A stretch of 64,000 bases of DNA from Trichostrongylus colubriformis. Taxonomy: Eukaryota; Nematoda; Chromadorea; Rhabditida; Trichostrongylidae. The translations under genes were made by a program, and so were the position numbers. Every line of letters starts with the position of its first letter. Position 1 is the stretch's first letter. The notes under the pieces were generated by a model, which saw only the letters and a list, made by a program, of their open reading frames with translations, ran no database searches and was not told where the DNA came from. The stretch covers positions 24,949,426-25,013,425 of the forward strand of contig OZ022256.1 of assembly GCA_963978905.1 (NCBI GenBank), given 5' to 3'. Positions 1 to 10,989 of the stretch are shown here, piece after piece.

Positions 1-1153
1 GTGATAATACCCGGGTCGTCCTTTTTCAACGCGAGTTCCGCTACACATCACCTCTTTGGGAGGGGCTGTTCGTCTTCAGAAAACATGTATCCACAGTTCT
101 CACTCTTCTCTCATCCCTCCCGGTGCGTTTGGAGGCACACTCGAGAGTTATTTGAGAACTACAACCTCTTCGCTGCCAGATATTTGGAGCCGTAACCACT
201 TTGACTGTACCATAACGAGGGAGAAGTTAGTGGGGAGCACGGAGCCAGGGAAGCCACACCTCGACTCTGCTACGCAGAGCAGCCCGCCCATCTACGACGT
301 GATTTTTGGCAAAACAGTCAGCAATGCCGAATATGTGGCAAACAATGTGTGCAATAAGGTAAAGAAGAGAGGCCAATAGTGAAGACGAGATTGACATATG
401 GGGAAAAATGATATTTTTAAATTCTCATGATGACTTCCAGCAAAAACAGTTTTGACGGCTAGCATTCACGCTCAGACTCGTCCAAGGTTTGCTAATTTCA
501 GTACAGGGAAAGCCTATTTTTGGTTTTTCCCGCAATTTTCCGTCCTTCATTGCTCGCATGCGGTAAATCTACTCATGTTTCAAAGCATAATCGGGAGGGC
601 GAAAAGCTAGTCTTGTCATTTGTTCGAAAAAGTCGAAAAAGGGTGCGGAGTTGGCAAATTTGGTAGATTATGGAATAATCAGTTATAGCTCGCGCATCGC
701 CCGGACTGCAAGAAGTGTGCTACGCATCAACTGGTGCAGTCCATTGCTTGTGGAAGTCGACACTGGTAGTCCCTCTGCCATGTGGCCTATTACCCGCCCG
801 AAATCAAATATTATGGCTTTGGAAAAATCGCAATCGTCTTCTCTCGCTCGTTTTCCTTTGACTGACCTGGTCTGAATCGTACTGTTATTCTGACATCTAC
901 ATCTGCGTCCTCTCCTCTTTGCTGACTCCCACTAGGTGTCAGCACGCCTCAGATTGACTGCGAGTACTAACAAAAGATGGCGTTTAAGGTAGTGGTTGGT
1001 ACTATCACATCCGTAAAATGACACTGTTGGCAATTTTGCTCATATCAGCGGGTGGTTGTTTTCCTCTATCGACTCCCTTATCACAATCACTTGGGGATGG
1101 ACCACAGACATAACGACCGACGTACTGACAATCAGACACACAAAGTCAATGTA

Positions 1154-2028
1154 TTGGGTTGTCCTAAAAGTCTTAGGATTTTTCCAAAGAAATCAATAAC
1201 TCTTGTTTATTTCGAGGCAGGTCTAGGCGGTTCAGGGATATGGTAGAACGTTCTCTAAGCTTTCTAGAAAAATATATAATCAGATCCCGTAGAGAGAGCT
1301 ACAATGCCCGTTGTCGATACCGACCCATCTCGCGGTGTCATCTACTATGAGCGGTCTTGCGGCACCAAAACGACGGAAGCTTGCCACTCTATCAGCGCTG
1401 CACTGGGGAAGGGATGTGTGAGCTACCAGACCATGCGCCGCGGTTCATCAGCGCAACACCGAGATTGACATGGAAGACAAACCACGCTCAGGAGTGTGCT
1501 ACTTCTGCGACGCTGAAGGAATGCTTCTCCATGAGGTGCTGATACAAGGTGAGACAGTCATCGCTATCGTATGCACCCACCAGCTCCAGCAGCTCGCCGT
1601 CGCTGTTCGAGAAAAGTCCGAAAAAGGTCGGCGGTCGAGGTCCGCGGTCAGCCTCCCATGACGACGCCCCCTCCGATTTCACGAAAAGTACCCAGGCCAA
1701 GCTACACGAGCTCGGCTGGGATGTCCTGCCCTACAGGCCATACTCTCCAGACATTGCCCCTGTTAACTATCACCTTACCCATCCTCTTGAATCCTTCCTG
1801 GCCAAAAGAAAATTCGTTGATTATGACATGTTTGCAAAGGCGATCGCTGACTTCACCGACTCCCACAACTCAGGGTTCTGGAGGGAATCAACGATTTACC
1901 TATGAGGTCGCAGAGTGTTATCGATACCAATGGTGAATACGTTGCTGCCTAATTGTTGTTCGTTGGAAGAAAAAATAATAAAAAATGGTGGTCGAAAAAA
2001 ATCCTACAAGACTTTTGGGACAACCTAA
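1154..2028 (+). mobile_element. Internally deleted mariner-like element, family A copy 1
   Basis: 875 bp. The ends form an inverted repeat (TTGGGTTGTCC on the left, GGACAACCTAA on the right, extending inward with mismatches). The element sits between TA dinucleotides at 1152-1153 and 2029-2030, the Tc1/mariner target. The inverted R1 copy at 34.6 kb lacks it and has a single TA at the matching place. A full mariner is about 1.3 kb; here the middle of the transposase is missing. The copy at 61,177-62,057 has the same structure, so this is a mobile deletion derivative rather than independent decay. Confidence 0.92.
1304..1952 (+). pseudogene. Mariner transposase, deleted and frameshifted
   Basis: The N-terminal helix-turn-helix region is readable up to the DKPRSG motif at the end of the paired-like DNA-binding domain. 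The reading then jumps to a region ending in a frame with DDAPSDFTKSTQAKLHELGW and YSPDIAPVNYHL, which carry the second and third catalytic aspartates of the mariner D,D34D triad. The segment that normally holds the first catalytic Asp (DEKW region) is absent. Frames change at least twice, and the final C-terminal residues lie in another frame ending at TAA 1950-1952. It cannot make an active transposase but keeps both ends for mobilisation in trans. Confidence 0.88.
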
Positions 2029-2062
2029 TATTTATAGTATAAGGATTATAGAGCATAATTAG

Positions 2063-2312
2063 TAATTTGTTGTCTCGTAGGGTGTGCTTCATTCACTCAC
2101 AATGATGCGAAACAAGTGAAACAACAAGCAGAAGCAAACAAGTGATACAATAAGGGGAAGAATATTCGGAAGAGTAGGACAAAAATTGATTATGATATAA
2201 AAGAATCCAACGGATTAAAACTCGACATTATGACAAGTCGCGGCGTATGCTATGGCGGAAACTGAAAAAACTGCAAACCGTTTGAGGTAGGCCGCAATTA
2301 CCTCCTCACGGT
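2063..2312 (+). repeat. Dispersed repeat R3, copy 1 (inside R1)
   Basis: Shares a block resembling TTGTTGTCTCGTAGGGTGT, a spaced pair of CAAGTGAAACA motifs and a GTAGGCCGNAATNACCTCC-like end with four other places in the window (21.4, 24.8, 34.5 and 39.0 kb). Copies differ by many substitutions and small indels. No coding function is clear. Confidence 0.75.
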
Positions 2313-2598
2313 CTCTTTAATGCAGTTATTGAAATGCTTTCTTGTGTATACATACTACTTCCAGTAGGGCATTATTGGCGTCGACTCCGTCATGCATAAA
2401 ATATGTTCGTCAATGCCTTGTTCTCCCAGAAGTTATCTTCTGCAAGCGGGGATCACAAACTGAGTTATTATTACTCGGGCGCTCTTGTTTGCGTAGAAGT
2501 CCTCAAGTGATGGAGCTAGACCTACTGCAGTGCTCCAAGGTCCCGTTCAGATCTCCACAGCAACCACGATTGATTGTTCCTCTAGGGTGAACGAATGA

Positions 2599-2955
2599 AT
2601 GTGCGTTATTGGCACCATTACTTTTATGATCAGAACTATTCTAGGCTTTGTGATGGGTACATACACTTCGGTTCCACCTCTAGTGGGGTTTCCACTGCAT
2701 GCCTTTTTTTACTTTCTTTTTAAACCTGGGCTTGAGATAAGGTGCAATAATCGTTGTGAGGAAGGTGATCGGCTGTCATCGACGTATCCCGCCTCAGAAC
2801 TCATGCGAAAGTACAAAGCCGCGAATTGTCCCGTTGAAGAACCGTTTTGCATCTATACGTGCCCTACCTGGATACAACACCTTTTCTATTTTAGCCGCCC
2901 ACTGAGTGATACCATTCTTCTTCTATCAACCTGTCCCGATATCCGTCCTCATTAG
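2599..2955 (+). other. Short open frame conserved in both R1 copies
   Basis: A 118-codon frame with a hydrophobic start (around residues 5-45) followed by a Cys-containing segment. The inverted R1 copy keeps the matching frame at 33,873-34,160, and about 80 residues align without a frameshift, including CNNxCEEG and SSTYPASELM. No family recognised. The frame could be chance retention in a recent duplicate or an exon of a short secreted or membrane peptide. No splice sites or start context decide it. Confidence 0.3.
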
Positions 2956-3082
2956 CTCTGTATGCATCAGGTTAGGGATTGATTTCGTGACGTTTTTTCT
3001 TCGATGAGATATCATTAAATTTTGCATCAATCATGCTAAGGATTTAACCAGCTATGTATACTGTCTGCACATGGACTGATCT

Positions 3083-3300
3083 ACCACGACCACCGCTGAC
3101 TTCAATCATACGAAAAACTATGAATTCTGTTTGAAATGTGAATATTGAAGAAGAACAAAGAAAAAGAAAAAAATTTCTGACTGTTTTGGTTGAAACTCCA
3201 CTGGGTAGGTTACATTTAACACAGTGATTCCTTGTGGTTTCCTCTCGCGACTCACTTCCACTAAGTATGCAAAAGAGAGAGTAAAGAAAGAGATGAAAGG
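3083..3300 (-). repeat. Fragment of repeat R2
   Basis: Matches the reverse complement of the 5,570-5,750 region of R2 copy A and resembles 42,860-43,030 directly, including a TTTTGGTTGAAACTCCA block. Only this end of R2 is present. The interval to about 3,885 has no gene I can support. Confidence 0.7.
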
Positions 3301-3884
3301 TTAGGGCAAAATATTCCTGAAATGTTCCTTTGGAAGCAAGAACGGTCTGTGGCCCACTACTTTCACGGTCACAAAAATATGGAGCCTTCAGTCAGCACAG
3401 TCGGATTATAGAGCACCTACAGCACTGAGATTCGCCTAGAACAGCAGAGCCAGTTTCCGTGAGAGGTTTCTTGTGGAAAGCTGATGATTCGATGTGTCAT
3501 TTCACATGCCTCAAATCCACCTCCGTAGGGATTTCAGTGATAATGGTACGTTCAGGCTCTTGGAAACGAAGGGCGTTATGAACCCGTGGAAAACAGAGTG
3601 TTCAAGAACGCCACCCAATATGAATTCCCTTAGGTACCCAGAGTGAATGGAAATCAGCAAGGTTGTAGGTGAGGGCGACGGAACCTCGGACTTTGCCGAA
3701 TTGGTATGACACATCATGTTCACGCAGAAGAAACCCCCGATCCTGCTCGTGCAAAGGCTGTTACGGAGTTCAGTGATAGTATGAGGCGTACTCTTGAATT
3801 TGGGGACGGAAATACCTTGCCATAAATTGCTGAAGTTCGATTAATGTGGGGTTGGATGTGGAGGAAAAACTTACTCTTTTGGCA

Positions 3885-4060
3885 CCTCTATGTATATGTG
3901 TATATATGCATACGTATATGTATAGTATATGAAATATATCTGTGTTCCTATATAATATATAAGGGGATGTGTATATATACATGTATGTGTGTATATATGT
4001 ATATACATGTATGTATATATATACATGTATATGCATACAATATACAAAATATATAAGATG
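3885..4060. repeat. AT-rich TATACATGTATG-type microsatellite
   Basis: About 175 bp of alternating TATA, TGTA and CATA steps with several short palindromes such as TATACATGTATA. Open frames across it on both strands are low-complexity Tyr/Ile/Met/His strings and are not genes. Confidence 0.85.
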
Positions 4061-4099
4061 TTGGACAGCCAGATGTAATATTACTCATTTGGAACGTGC

Positions 4100-6275
4100 C
4101 TTATCCTTACCGGATGACCGCTTAATCTCCCGATCATCCGATCCCCTGAATCGCCTAACCACCTAATTACTCAATTGCCTGAGTCGCCTGATCGCCCAAT
4201 CGCTTGATCGGTATGCATCTTCATGCTTTCGTTTTATTTTCCGATCGCCCAATTGATTTGCATCTTATTCATTTTTTTAGACGCCTAATCGTTTGCTTGC
4301 CCAAAACGCATCCGCGATAGCAAACTCTCAAAACTGATTTGATAACACTAGTTACCGCTAATAGATAGTTGAGTAGGAACGAGAGGCACTTACTTTCGCA
4401 CTGTCGCTCATCGCCAGATACTATCCTACAACATTAAAAGTGCACATTCAATATTGTTGCTTGGGTCTATAGGAAAACCGTTCACTTTCTTCCTCAGGCG
4501 AGAGCAGCACCCGTCACCGAACACGGTAGAGTGCTCCCAATAGCGGCCGAACCGAAAAACAGCATCCGAAAATAAATCAGGAATGAAAAACGATAGTCTG
4601 TAGCCATGCCAACCTATTACGCCTAGTACTAAGCGGGCGGACGGGCGTGAGCAAGTGTTCTGGATCCAAATCGTCCTTTCTAGGATTCGGGCGTGGTCGG
4701 GAATATTTTGAGCATCTAGCCTCGAGAACCAACTATTCCGCCTTGGCTACCTACGAGAACCATTAGTACACTTTTGCGACAGCAGAATAGTGAAGATAGA
4801 GTATTGTGTTCTAGTAGTATGTCCTGAACGACTCGCTTACCTAGCTTCGTGGCGGCAATTTTTGGTCCGGTTTGACCACCGTCGCTATTATGACTTATCG
4901 GCAGTGAAGCAATTTCGTAGTATTTTTGACATTCTCTTAATTTTCATATTCTCTTAATTATATCAATCACGCGCCATGTCTTCGAAAACTGTCCAATCGA
5001 TATCCTTCTTTGGTGATATCACATCTGCGTGGTGGTAAGGGCAGCAAAGGTGTATGGCCAAACATAACTTGGTAAAATTATTGAAGGCCAATACACGAGT
5101 GAGGACACGAAATTTCGACAAAAATTTATTGTAACACACTATGGTCATAAAGCTACTAACAAAGGCCACAAGTTTTACGACAGAATGTCGCGAGTGCCTT
5201 GGACATGAAGTCATTGCTCTCGCATCCTTTATTCATTTTCAACGCCCAGCAATCGTATACATATGGATCGTCAGCGCACTGAAGAAAGAAGGATTATATG
5301 TAGTATGCATCAACACGCCTCAAGAAATAGCCTACTTCCTCTATTCCCTGAGCCGTGAAGGTATTAAGAGAACAAGCGCGAAGAGAATGTGAACGAACAT
5401 TTAGTTCGGCGATGTACGCATGTACCAATCACTGGCCTTATTTATACTGCTATACGTGGCTGTATATAATACGAAGCCGCGGGGAGCGGAAAACTCCTAT
5501 TCACACAGCCAAATGTGCTGACATGGGCAAACGAACACTTCGAGAATGTGATATTTTCACTTTTTATTTTCTGTATCCAGTCATACACATAAGGAATCTA
5601 CAGGGAATCATTGTGTTAAACGTAACCTACCCCGTGAAGGTTCTACCAAAACAGTTACCTAGGGATTTTTCTTTTTCTTCGTTTTTCCTCAAATATTCAC
5701 ATTCCTACAGAATTCATAAGTTTTTGTCTGACCGAAATCACAAGTGATCGTTTGGGACATCAGTCACATTTAACCCCAGTGCGACATGTATAGGAAGAAG
5801 GAAAAAGGAAGCCTATGACTTTTTCAACCGTCCACTTCAAAACATACACTGCTGCTCTTTCAGGTCTATGCCGAGCTCTTTTGTTGTGAATGCTTCACAT
5901 CACTTTTCATTTCTTCGTACAACACGTGATTCCGCTAATAACAGCTGAAAATGGAGAGGCAGCTATTGTGCGCTCGCTCAACCAGACACCTTTTTATTCG
6001 AATAATGTTCCCTCACATGAGTGCATTTGCAGCAGTGCATCTGTTGCTCGCTCAATGAAACGTCCAGAAAGTAGTCGCACTTGCTCACAAATTCTTCGAG
6101 TAGAAGCTAGTTCTATGAATGTAAAAGAGAGAAATACTGCAGTGAATATTCAGCACTGAGACATAGCGTAAATCGCCGCTACACGAGAAATATTCGGTAA
6201 GAAGATCATTGTTATGTGTAGAGTGAAAGGGGCGGGCACTTTGAAAGGGCTATAAATGAATCGGAGACGAACACG
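4100..6275 (+). repeat. Dispersed repeat R2, copy A
   Basis: About 2.2 kb that recurs inverted at 42,290-44,400 and direct at 44,401-46,231 plus 50,850-51,170. The left end (4,105-4,300) is a run of degenerate short units of the type CGCCTAATC / CGCCTGATC. The middle carries a short open frame (5,141-5,392) kept in all three copies. The right part holds a block reading AGCTATTGTGCGCTCGCTC. No terminal inverted repeats, LTRs or known transposase were recognised, so class is unknown: it could be a non-autonomous transposon or a duplicated gene-bearing segment. Confidence 0.8.
5141..5392 (+). CDS. Short open frame of R2, copy A (unknown)
   Basis: An 83-codon ATG-started frame. Equivalent frames start at the matching ATG in copies B (43,037-43,405, minus) and C (45,638-45,883, plus). 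The three share an N-terminal IKLxTxATSF-like stretch and a C-terminal LYVVxINTPQEIAY plus SREG segment. The centre differs strongly, with indels that keep the frame. No signal peptide, membrane segment or known domain is seen. The flanking non-coding DNA is more alike between copies than the centre of the frame. This may be a fast-evolving small protein or one exon of a larger gene. Expression is unknown. Confidence 0.35.
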   Translation: MVIKLLTKATSFTTECRECLGHEVIALASFIHFQRPAIVYIWIVSALKKEGLYVVCINTPQEIAYFLYSLSREGIKRTSAKRM

Positions 6276-6366
6276 TGGTGAACGCACCGATTTCCTCAGC
6301 CCGTTCAGTTAAAGGTACCTGCCAATAACCGCTAGCTAAACCTAGCGAAGTGAACCACTCTTTGCC

Positions 6367-6990
6367 CTATAATTTCTGCAAGGAGATGTCCATAGGTGGC
6401 AAGGGGTTACTATCTTTCTTAGTTTCTTTATTGACTTCTCTGTAGTAAACGCATAGCATTGTGGTACCATCTTTTTTGGCCTCTAAAACTATGGGGAATG
6501 CCCATCGCGACTGACTGTCCTCAATCACACTCCTTTTTCTAAGGTCTCGTAACATCACATCCACGTCATTACGTATAACGTAAGGGACAGGTGTTTTCTG
6601 CCTAATTGGTTCGCGGCTTTCGACATCAATGTCATGAGTAACAAGGTTTTGCGTAGGTTCCGCATCGAAAATAGCAAATACATCACTGTACTCATCATTT
6701 ATTCTCCGTACTGCATCAGGTAAGCTTCCCGCTTTCCCATTGTTATTCGGTATATTCGCTAGTACATGGATCCTTTCGGCATCTTGCAGCGTTGCAGATT
6801 GCTGTAGCGTCATTATGTCGCTTGAGATGTCGGTTATCTTAGATCAATCCATGATTCTGTAGACAATATACCTATGTTCTCCCTTCGGCTTACTACCCAT
6901 GGTTCGGAACCTTTGTTCATCACGGATAACTCAGCCTTACCTCGTTTAACTTGGCATGCACCCGATTCAATACGAGGGTATGTGATGGCT
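6367..6990 (-). pseudogene. Ty3/gypsy-type pol fragment (protease-RT linker and start of RT)
   Basis: The frame at 6,367-6,813 reads the start of a gypsy reverse transcriptase: a DIDVESREPIRQK segment, then RKRSVIEDSQSRWAFPIVL and KKDGTTMLCVYYREVNKETK, matching the conserved first RT block, and it ends at the SLQKL point. The upstream minus-strand DNA reads, in another frame, a linker like those between protease and RT. Palm motifs, RNase H and integrase are absent, so this is a stub. It abuts the BEL/Pao remnant but belongs to a different superfamily. Confidence 0.8.
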
Positions 6991-7213
6991 ATGAGCTGGT
7001 CGGTAAGGGACCTTCAAAGATAGGCGAACTCCCAAAGTTTTCAGCTTGCAATCTTTGAAGGTCCCATACAGTACCAGTCAACTGCATCCTGACCGAATTC
7101 CAAACGTCTCGTACTGATGGCGCCCCGAGTGCAATGCCGCGAAGCGATTTTTTGTCATAAATGTACACACTCTTAAGAGTATCGCTCATGCGCATCACGA
7201 ATCTCGGATGATG

Positions 7214-9250
7214 TCAGTTAATTCTTTTTGATTCCCCTATGGAGGCAGGGTAGTACACCACACAGTTTGGTTCAGAGTGAGAATTGAAATTATACGTCCA
7301 AGCAATCGGATGACGTATGCCAATATCCTCGGACACTAATTTCACTGCCATATCTGTTCGGTCGCGAATCTTCGCTTCTATTTCCACTAGTATCGCTAGG
7401 TTTATATGCGCGGTGAGCAGAATCTCTTCCTCTTTTTTCTCTTGCGCTTCTGCTAGGCTGAAAAAGTCAGAAGCGGATCCATCCTTGAAAATGTTCTCGA
7501 GAGGATATTCTCTCCACCACACGTATGACGAAATTCCTCAAACTAATGCTCCTCTGTCGCGATATCCGTTGGCTTCCATTTTGTGCCGATATATCCGAAC
7601 TTTACTTTGATGTCTATACTGGTTATCAATTGTTCGCTTCGATTCGCCTTACATCTACTTGTGACGTAGAGTCCCATTTTAACGGTAACGCGAAACTTGG
7701 AGCCATTATAATATGATTTCTGACTTTGTCAGAAATATCACTTTTGGAATGCTCACAGAACCTTTGAGGTTCATAAGGAAGCAGAGGGAGCAGTCGAGCT
7801 TCCATTTTCACGGCAATCAGTTTCATTTTGACGAATGTAGTCGGATGCTTTCTGTCCAACACGATTTCGATTCGATTTTGCCATTAAATTGAAGTGTACT
7901 TCTACTCGTAAGATTGGTGCATGGCGTCATAGCGATCCCACTAGCGTCGCAATGTGTTACTAGTGCGTACACTGCTATTCCTTCCTGCGTGATTTTCCTT
8001 GGTATGTCTTTACGAAATCCGGACATATCCGTGACAATGCATTTCCATTGTAATTTATGTTCTTCGCTTAATAGTTCGTCCCAGTTTGAGTGCTCTTTTC
8101 ACTGCATTTGTTGGAAAAGATTGGCTTCAACCAGTAGGGGATGACCCACTCGAAGGGATCGTACACAGATGCGATTATTTGAGCAATGGTACGTTTACTA
8201 ACGAGCTCGGTTCGGGTACATTGACGCACAAGGAAAGGTTCGCTGATGGAATTTCAAGAAATTCCTAGAACTCTGGGTATCAGGTTTGCAGAATGGTCAA
8301 ACATCGATATCGCCTTGGCGATCTCGGATTTTTGGTCAGAAATGTTTTAAAATTCATTTTGAGATTGCCTTGGTGATCTCGGATTTCTTGGTCACGAATG
8401 CTTTCATATTTATTCTGAGACCTTCGAGGAACATCTTCAACTTCCTGTTTTTTTTTGGATGAATTCGCCTGTTGTGTCCGCATCAATCGTCATATTATCA
8501 TCGTAGGGAATGGACATGACCTCTGTGGTCCGTGCCTTTCCCTGCACACAGCTGCTCATGTGGACTTAAATTGTTGTACAGAGAAGAAACGTTGAGGGGT
8601 TGATGCCAAAGGCAACTTTTTTGAATTTGTGGACGGCCGTATTGTCACCAGTGAATGGTTTTGTGATGTTCTTGACCCATAGGCATCTGGTAAAAGCTCT
8701 GTCGTTTCCGTGCAGATGCACTTGTAAAGATGCTCTCTCTACATCTGAAGTAAGACATAATTCCCTGCGCCGAAACGTAGGAGTATCCCGTATAGTTTGT
8801 GCAGTAGGGTAGGTTCTTGATGCACTACATAAATTATTCAGTGACGGGCAATTTTTATAGTGCGCCTATGCATCGAATGCTGCTCTGAATTTCGTATTGT
8901 TTTTTTGAGGAGTGATTACAGGTTGGTACGGAAGGAAATCTTCGGGTTTTTGAAAGTATCGCAAGCTCCATTCACTTCCTCCACAATGCTCTTCTTAAGC
9001 AGATTTTGAACGTTTCCTGATACTGGTGAAGAATATAGGGTTCCTTTTGATATTTGTGCAACACACTTCTCAAAGATGCACCACCAATGATTTGTTGCCT
9101 GTTGTTCTTTGAGTGGAAGTCAAACAACATAGCCGTTCTCCCATTTTCAATGGACTTTTTTAGATTCTTCAATATTTGCTCGTTAATGCTACCTTGGGTT
9201 TGCGTAAGCCAGAGGCTTTTCCATAGATTGACACATTCCAATCAGGGTCA
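7214..9250 (-). pseudogene. BEL/Pao pol remnant: reverse transcriptase and RNase H
   Basis: Read on the minus strand with several frameshifts and stops. About 9,100-8,590 gives a BEL/Pao RT: an entry segment around YILHQYQETFK, a block reading SDVERASLQVHLHGNDRAF followed by TRCLWVKNITKPF (the usual DVEKAFLQV and TRCLWV region of the Pao family), then AFGINPSTFLL. About 8,030-7,820 resembles the RNase H stretch with a CDASGIAM motif. About 7,520-7,600 resembles the region before integrase (ISSYVWWR). The degradation is heavy and no functional protein is possible. The 7,000-7,200 stretch lost recognisable similarity. Confidence 0.75.
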
Positions 9251-9254
9251 AGTG

Positions 9255-10985
9255 TCCAGATGAGGAAAATTTTCAAAAAATACGACCCCCCCCCCAAAAA
9301 AAAAGGGGCCTCAATACGACCCTTCTTTCTTCAGGTTTCGCTTCTTCTGTGGTTTCTACCAAGCCAGTGCGATCCATCAGGAAAATTAAGAGCCTATGGT
9401 AAAAAAAAAATACTGAGGCCAAACCAAACTCCTGACAAAAGAGAAATAAATACCTAACAAAGCTCAGTACTTATATTCCAAAAAAAGATCGTCTAACATA
9501 AGAACCCTACAATTCCAATATTTATATTCCGGAACGTAAGCGTTGCCGACCACTAGTAATGTGTTGATGACAAAGGAGAAGGCTTAATAGTCATGCAAAT
9601 CATAGGGCAGGAATAAAGGATCAAAAAATAAGAATAGAAAAGTTAAAAGGTAAAAGAAAAGCTGAAAAGGCGCCATGTAATACGCTCTGAAGCGCCCCAT
9701 CTGATCGATGGTCGCTACTGCGGCTGCGCGCGGCGATCACGATGGAGCGCGTTATCTTACCCATACTAAATCCCGCTAGAGCCTATCTTTCAAACAGATG
9801 TGAACTGTTTTCCTAATAACTCCTTCAGACCTATCTATTCGCCGCTCGCTTTCCCTAATGGTTGCTTAGTTCTCGATATGGGTTTCCAGATGAGGATTAG
9901 ATAAGGAAAATTTCGAAGTGTTTTATTCAAATGGCAATAACTCCCTTCAAACTCAACCGTGTGTGTGCATTTTGGTGAGGCGAGGTCTGCTAGGTTGTCG
10001 CTTTCGAATGACTACCTGAGCTATGCCATATCTTCAAAACGAAGGAAGTTATTTTGAGGGAAGCGAGATGAGGATTAGATGAGGAAAATTTTGAAGTGAT
10101 TCATTCAAATGGCCATAACTTCCTCCAAACTCAACCGTATGTGTGCGTTTTCTTAAGGCGAGGTCTGCTAGGTTGTCGCTTTCGAATGACTACCTGAGCT
10201 ATGCCATATCTTCAAAACGAAGCAAGAAGAGTTCGGGAAAGCTAGTCAAGGAAAATATTTTTCCGCCGAATTTGCGAGGTCTTCCCAAAATTCTTCTGAA
10301 AAATTGATTCATTGTTGCTAAAACTTCTCTAGTATGCATCCTTCGCTATCGAATACCTAGTGGGAGGGGGAGAAGCGTCGGTCAGCTTCTCTATGGAATG
10401 CGCCATGCATGAGGATTTCATGTACATTCTCAATGAAAACAAACGTCTTTCCGGTCCGCATAGTGGCCGCTAACACTAGATTACGTACTTGCGATCGTAG
10501 CAAGATATGAAAGTCTATATCAGCTAATTTTTCTTTTTCATCCCATAGTTTCTGGAGTATTCATCCACGGTGATACCCGTGGATAGATGCCGCTTCCCAC
10601 GGCTAATCGGTAAAGACTTCGTTGTGGATCGCGCCATGCATGAGTTTTCCATGATGATTATGTTAATAATCGGTTTTATCCTTTCTCCCCTTACACCTCA
10701 GTCTGAGAAATTCTGTTAATCACTGCCTACCTTAACGATTACGACCCCCCTCCTAGCGGACCAAATACGATCCCCCCGTTGAGGATTCCTCAACGGAGGC
10801 TCGACCCTGCTTCCAATCCTGTGGCATGCACTGTTGAGTAAGAGTGCATTCCAAATATCCCGCTTTTCTTGATGCGTTTCCAGAGATCATACATCCCAAG
10901 CATTTGGGAACAAGCTCGGGTTCAAAGGGCATCGTAAGCTGCTCTGCTTTGAATCTAATGGAACTCCAGAGCCGGTTACATCTGA
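9255..10985. other. Non-coding stretch inside the retroelement block
   Basis: No coding similarity recognised. It begins with a poly-C/poly-A run (about 9,287-9,305) and contains a 178-bp tandem duplication (separate entry). A CGACCCCCC-type motif recurs near 9,287 and 10,741. It separates BEL/Pao protease (right) from RT (left), so it probably represents inserted DNA. Confidence 0.5.
9887..10243. repeat. Two tandem copies of a 178-bp unit
   Basis: The unit starting at about 9,890 is repeated from about 10,068. Both contain AACTCAACCGT, GGCGAGGTCTGCTAGGTTGT, TCGAATGACTACCTGAGCT and CATATCTTCAAAACGAAG. The copies differ by scattered substitutions. No ORF is conserved. Confidence 0.9.
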
Positions 10986-10989
10986 TAAG

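Larger units (their letters stand above)
1..2972 (+). repeat. Long dispersed repeat R1, left copy (inverted relative to 33.8-36.3 kb)
   Basis: The reverse complement of 33,788-36,262 matches this stretch almost end to end. Landmarks include the segment around 56-130, the segment around 1,050-1,145 and the end near 2,960-2,972. The copy continues past the left window edge, so its true end is unknown. Without the mariner insertion it is about 2.1 kb. Apart from the inserted element I recognise no gene family. A short frame near its right end (2,599-2,955) stays open in both copies. The nature of the repeat (transposon or segmental duplication) is not shown by the sequence. Confidence 0.85.

Noticed and set aside
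3770..4166. Frames rich in Tyr, Ile, His and Met on both strands
   Set aside because: Products of the AT-rich microsatellite.
9254..10800. Possible transposon with ends at the CGACCCCCC motifs near 9,287 and 10,741
   Set aside because: The two motifs are in the same orientation and no inverted repeat or target duplication could be matched.
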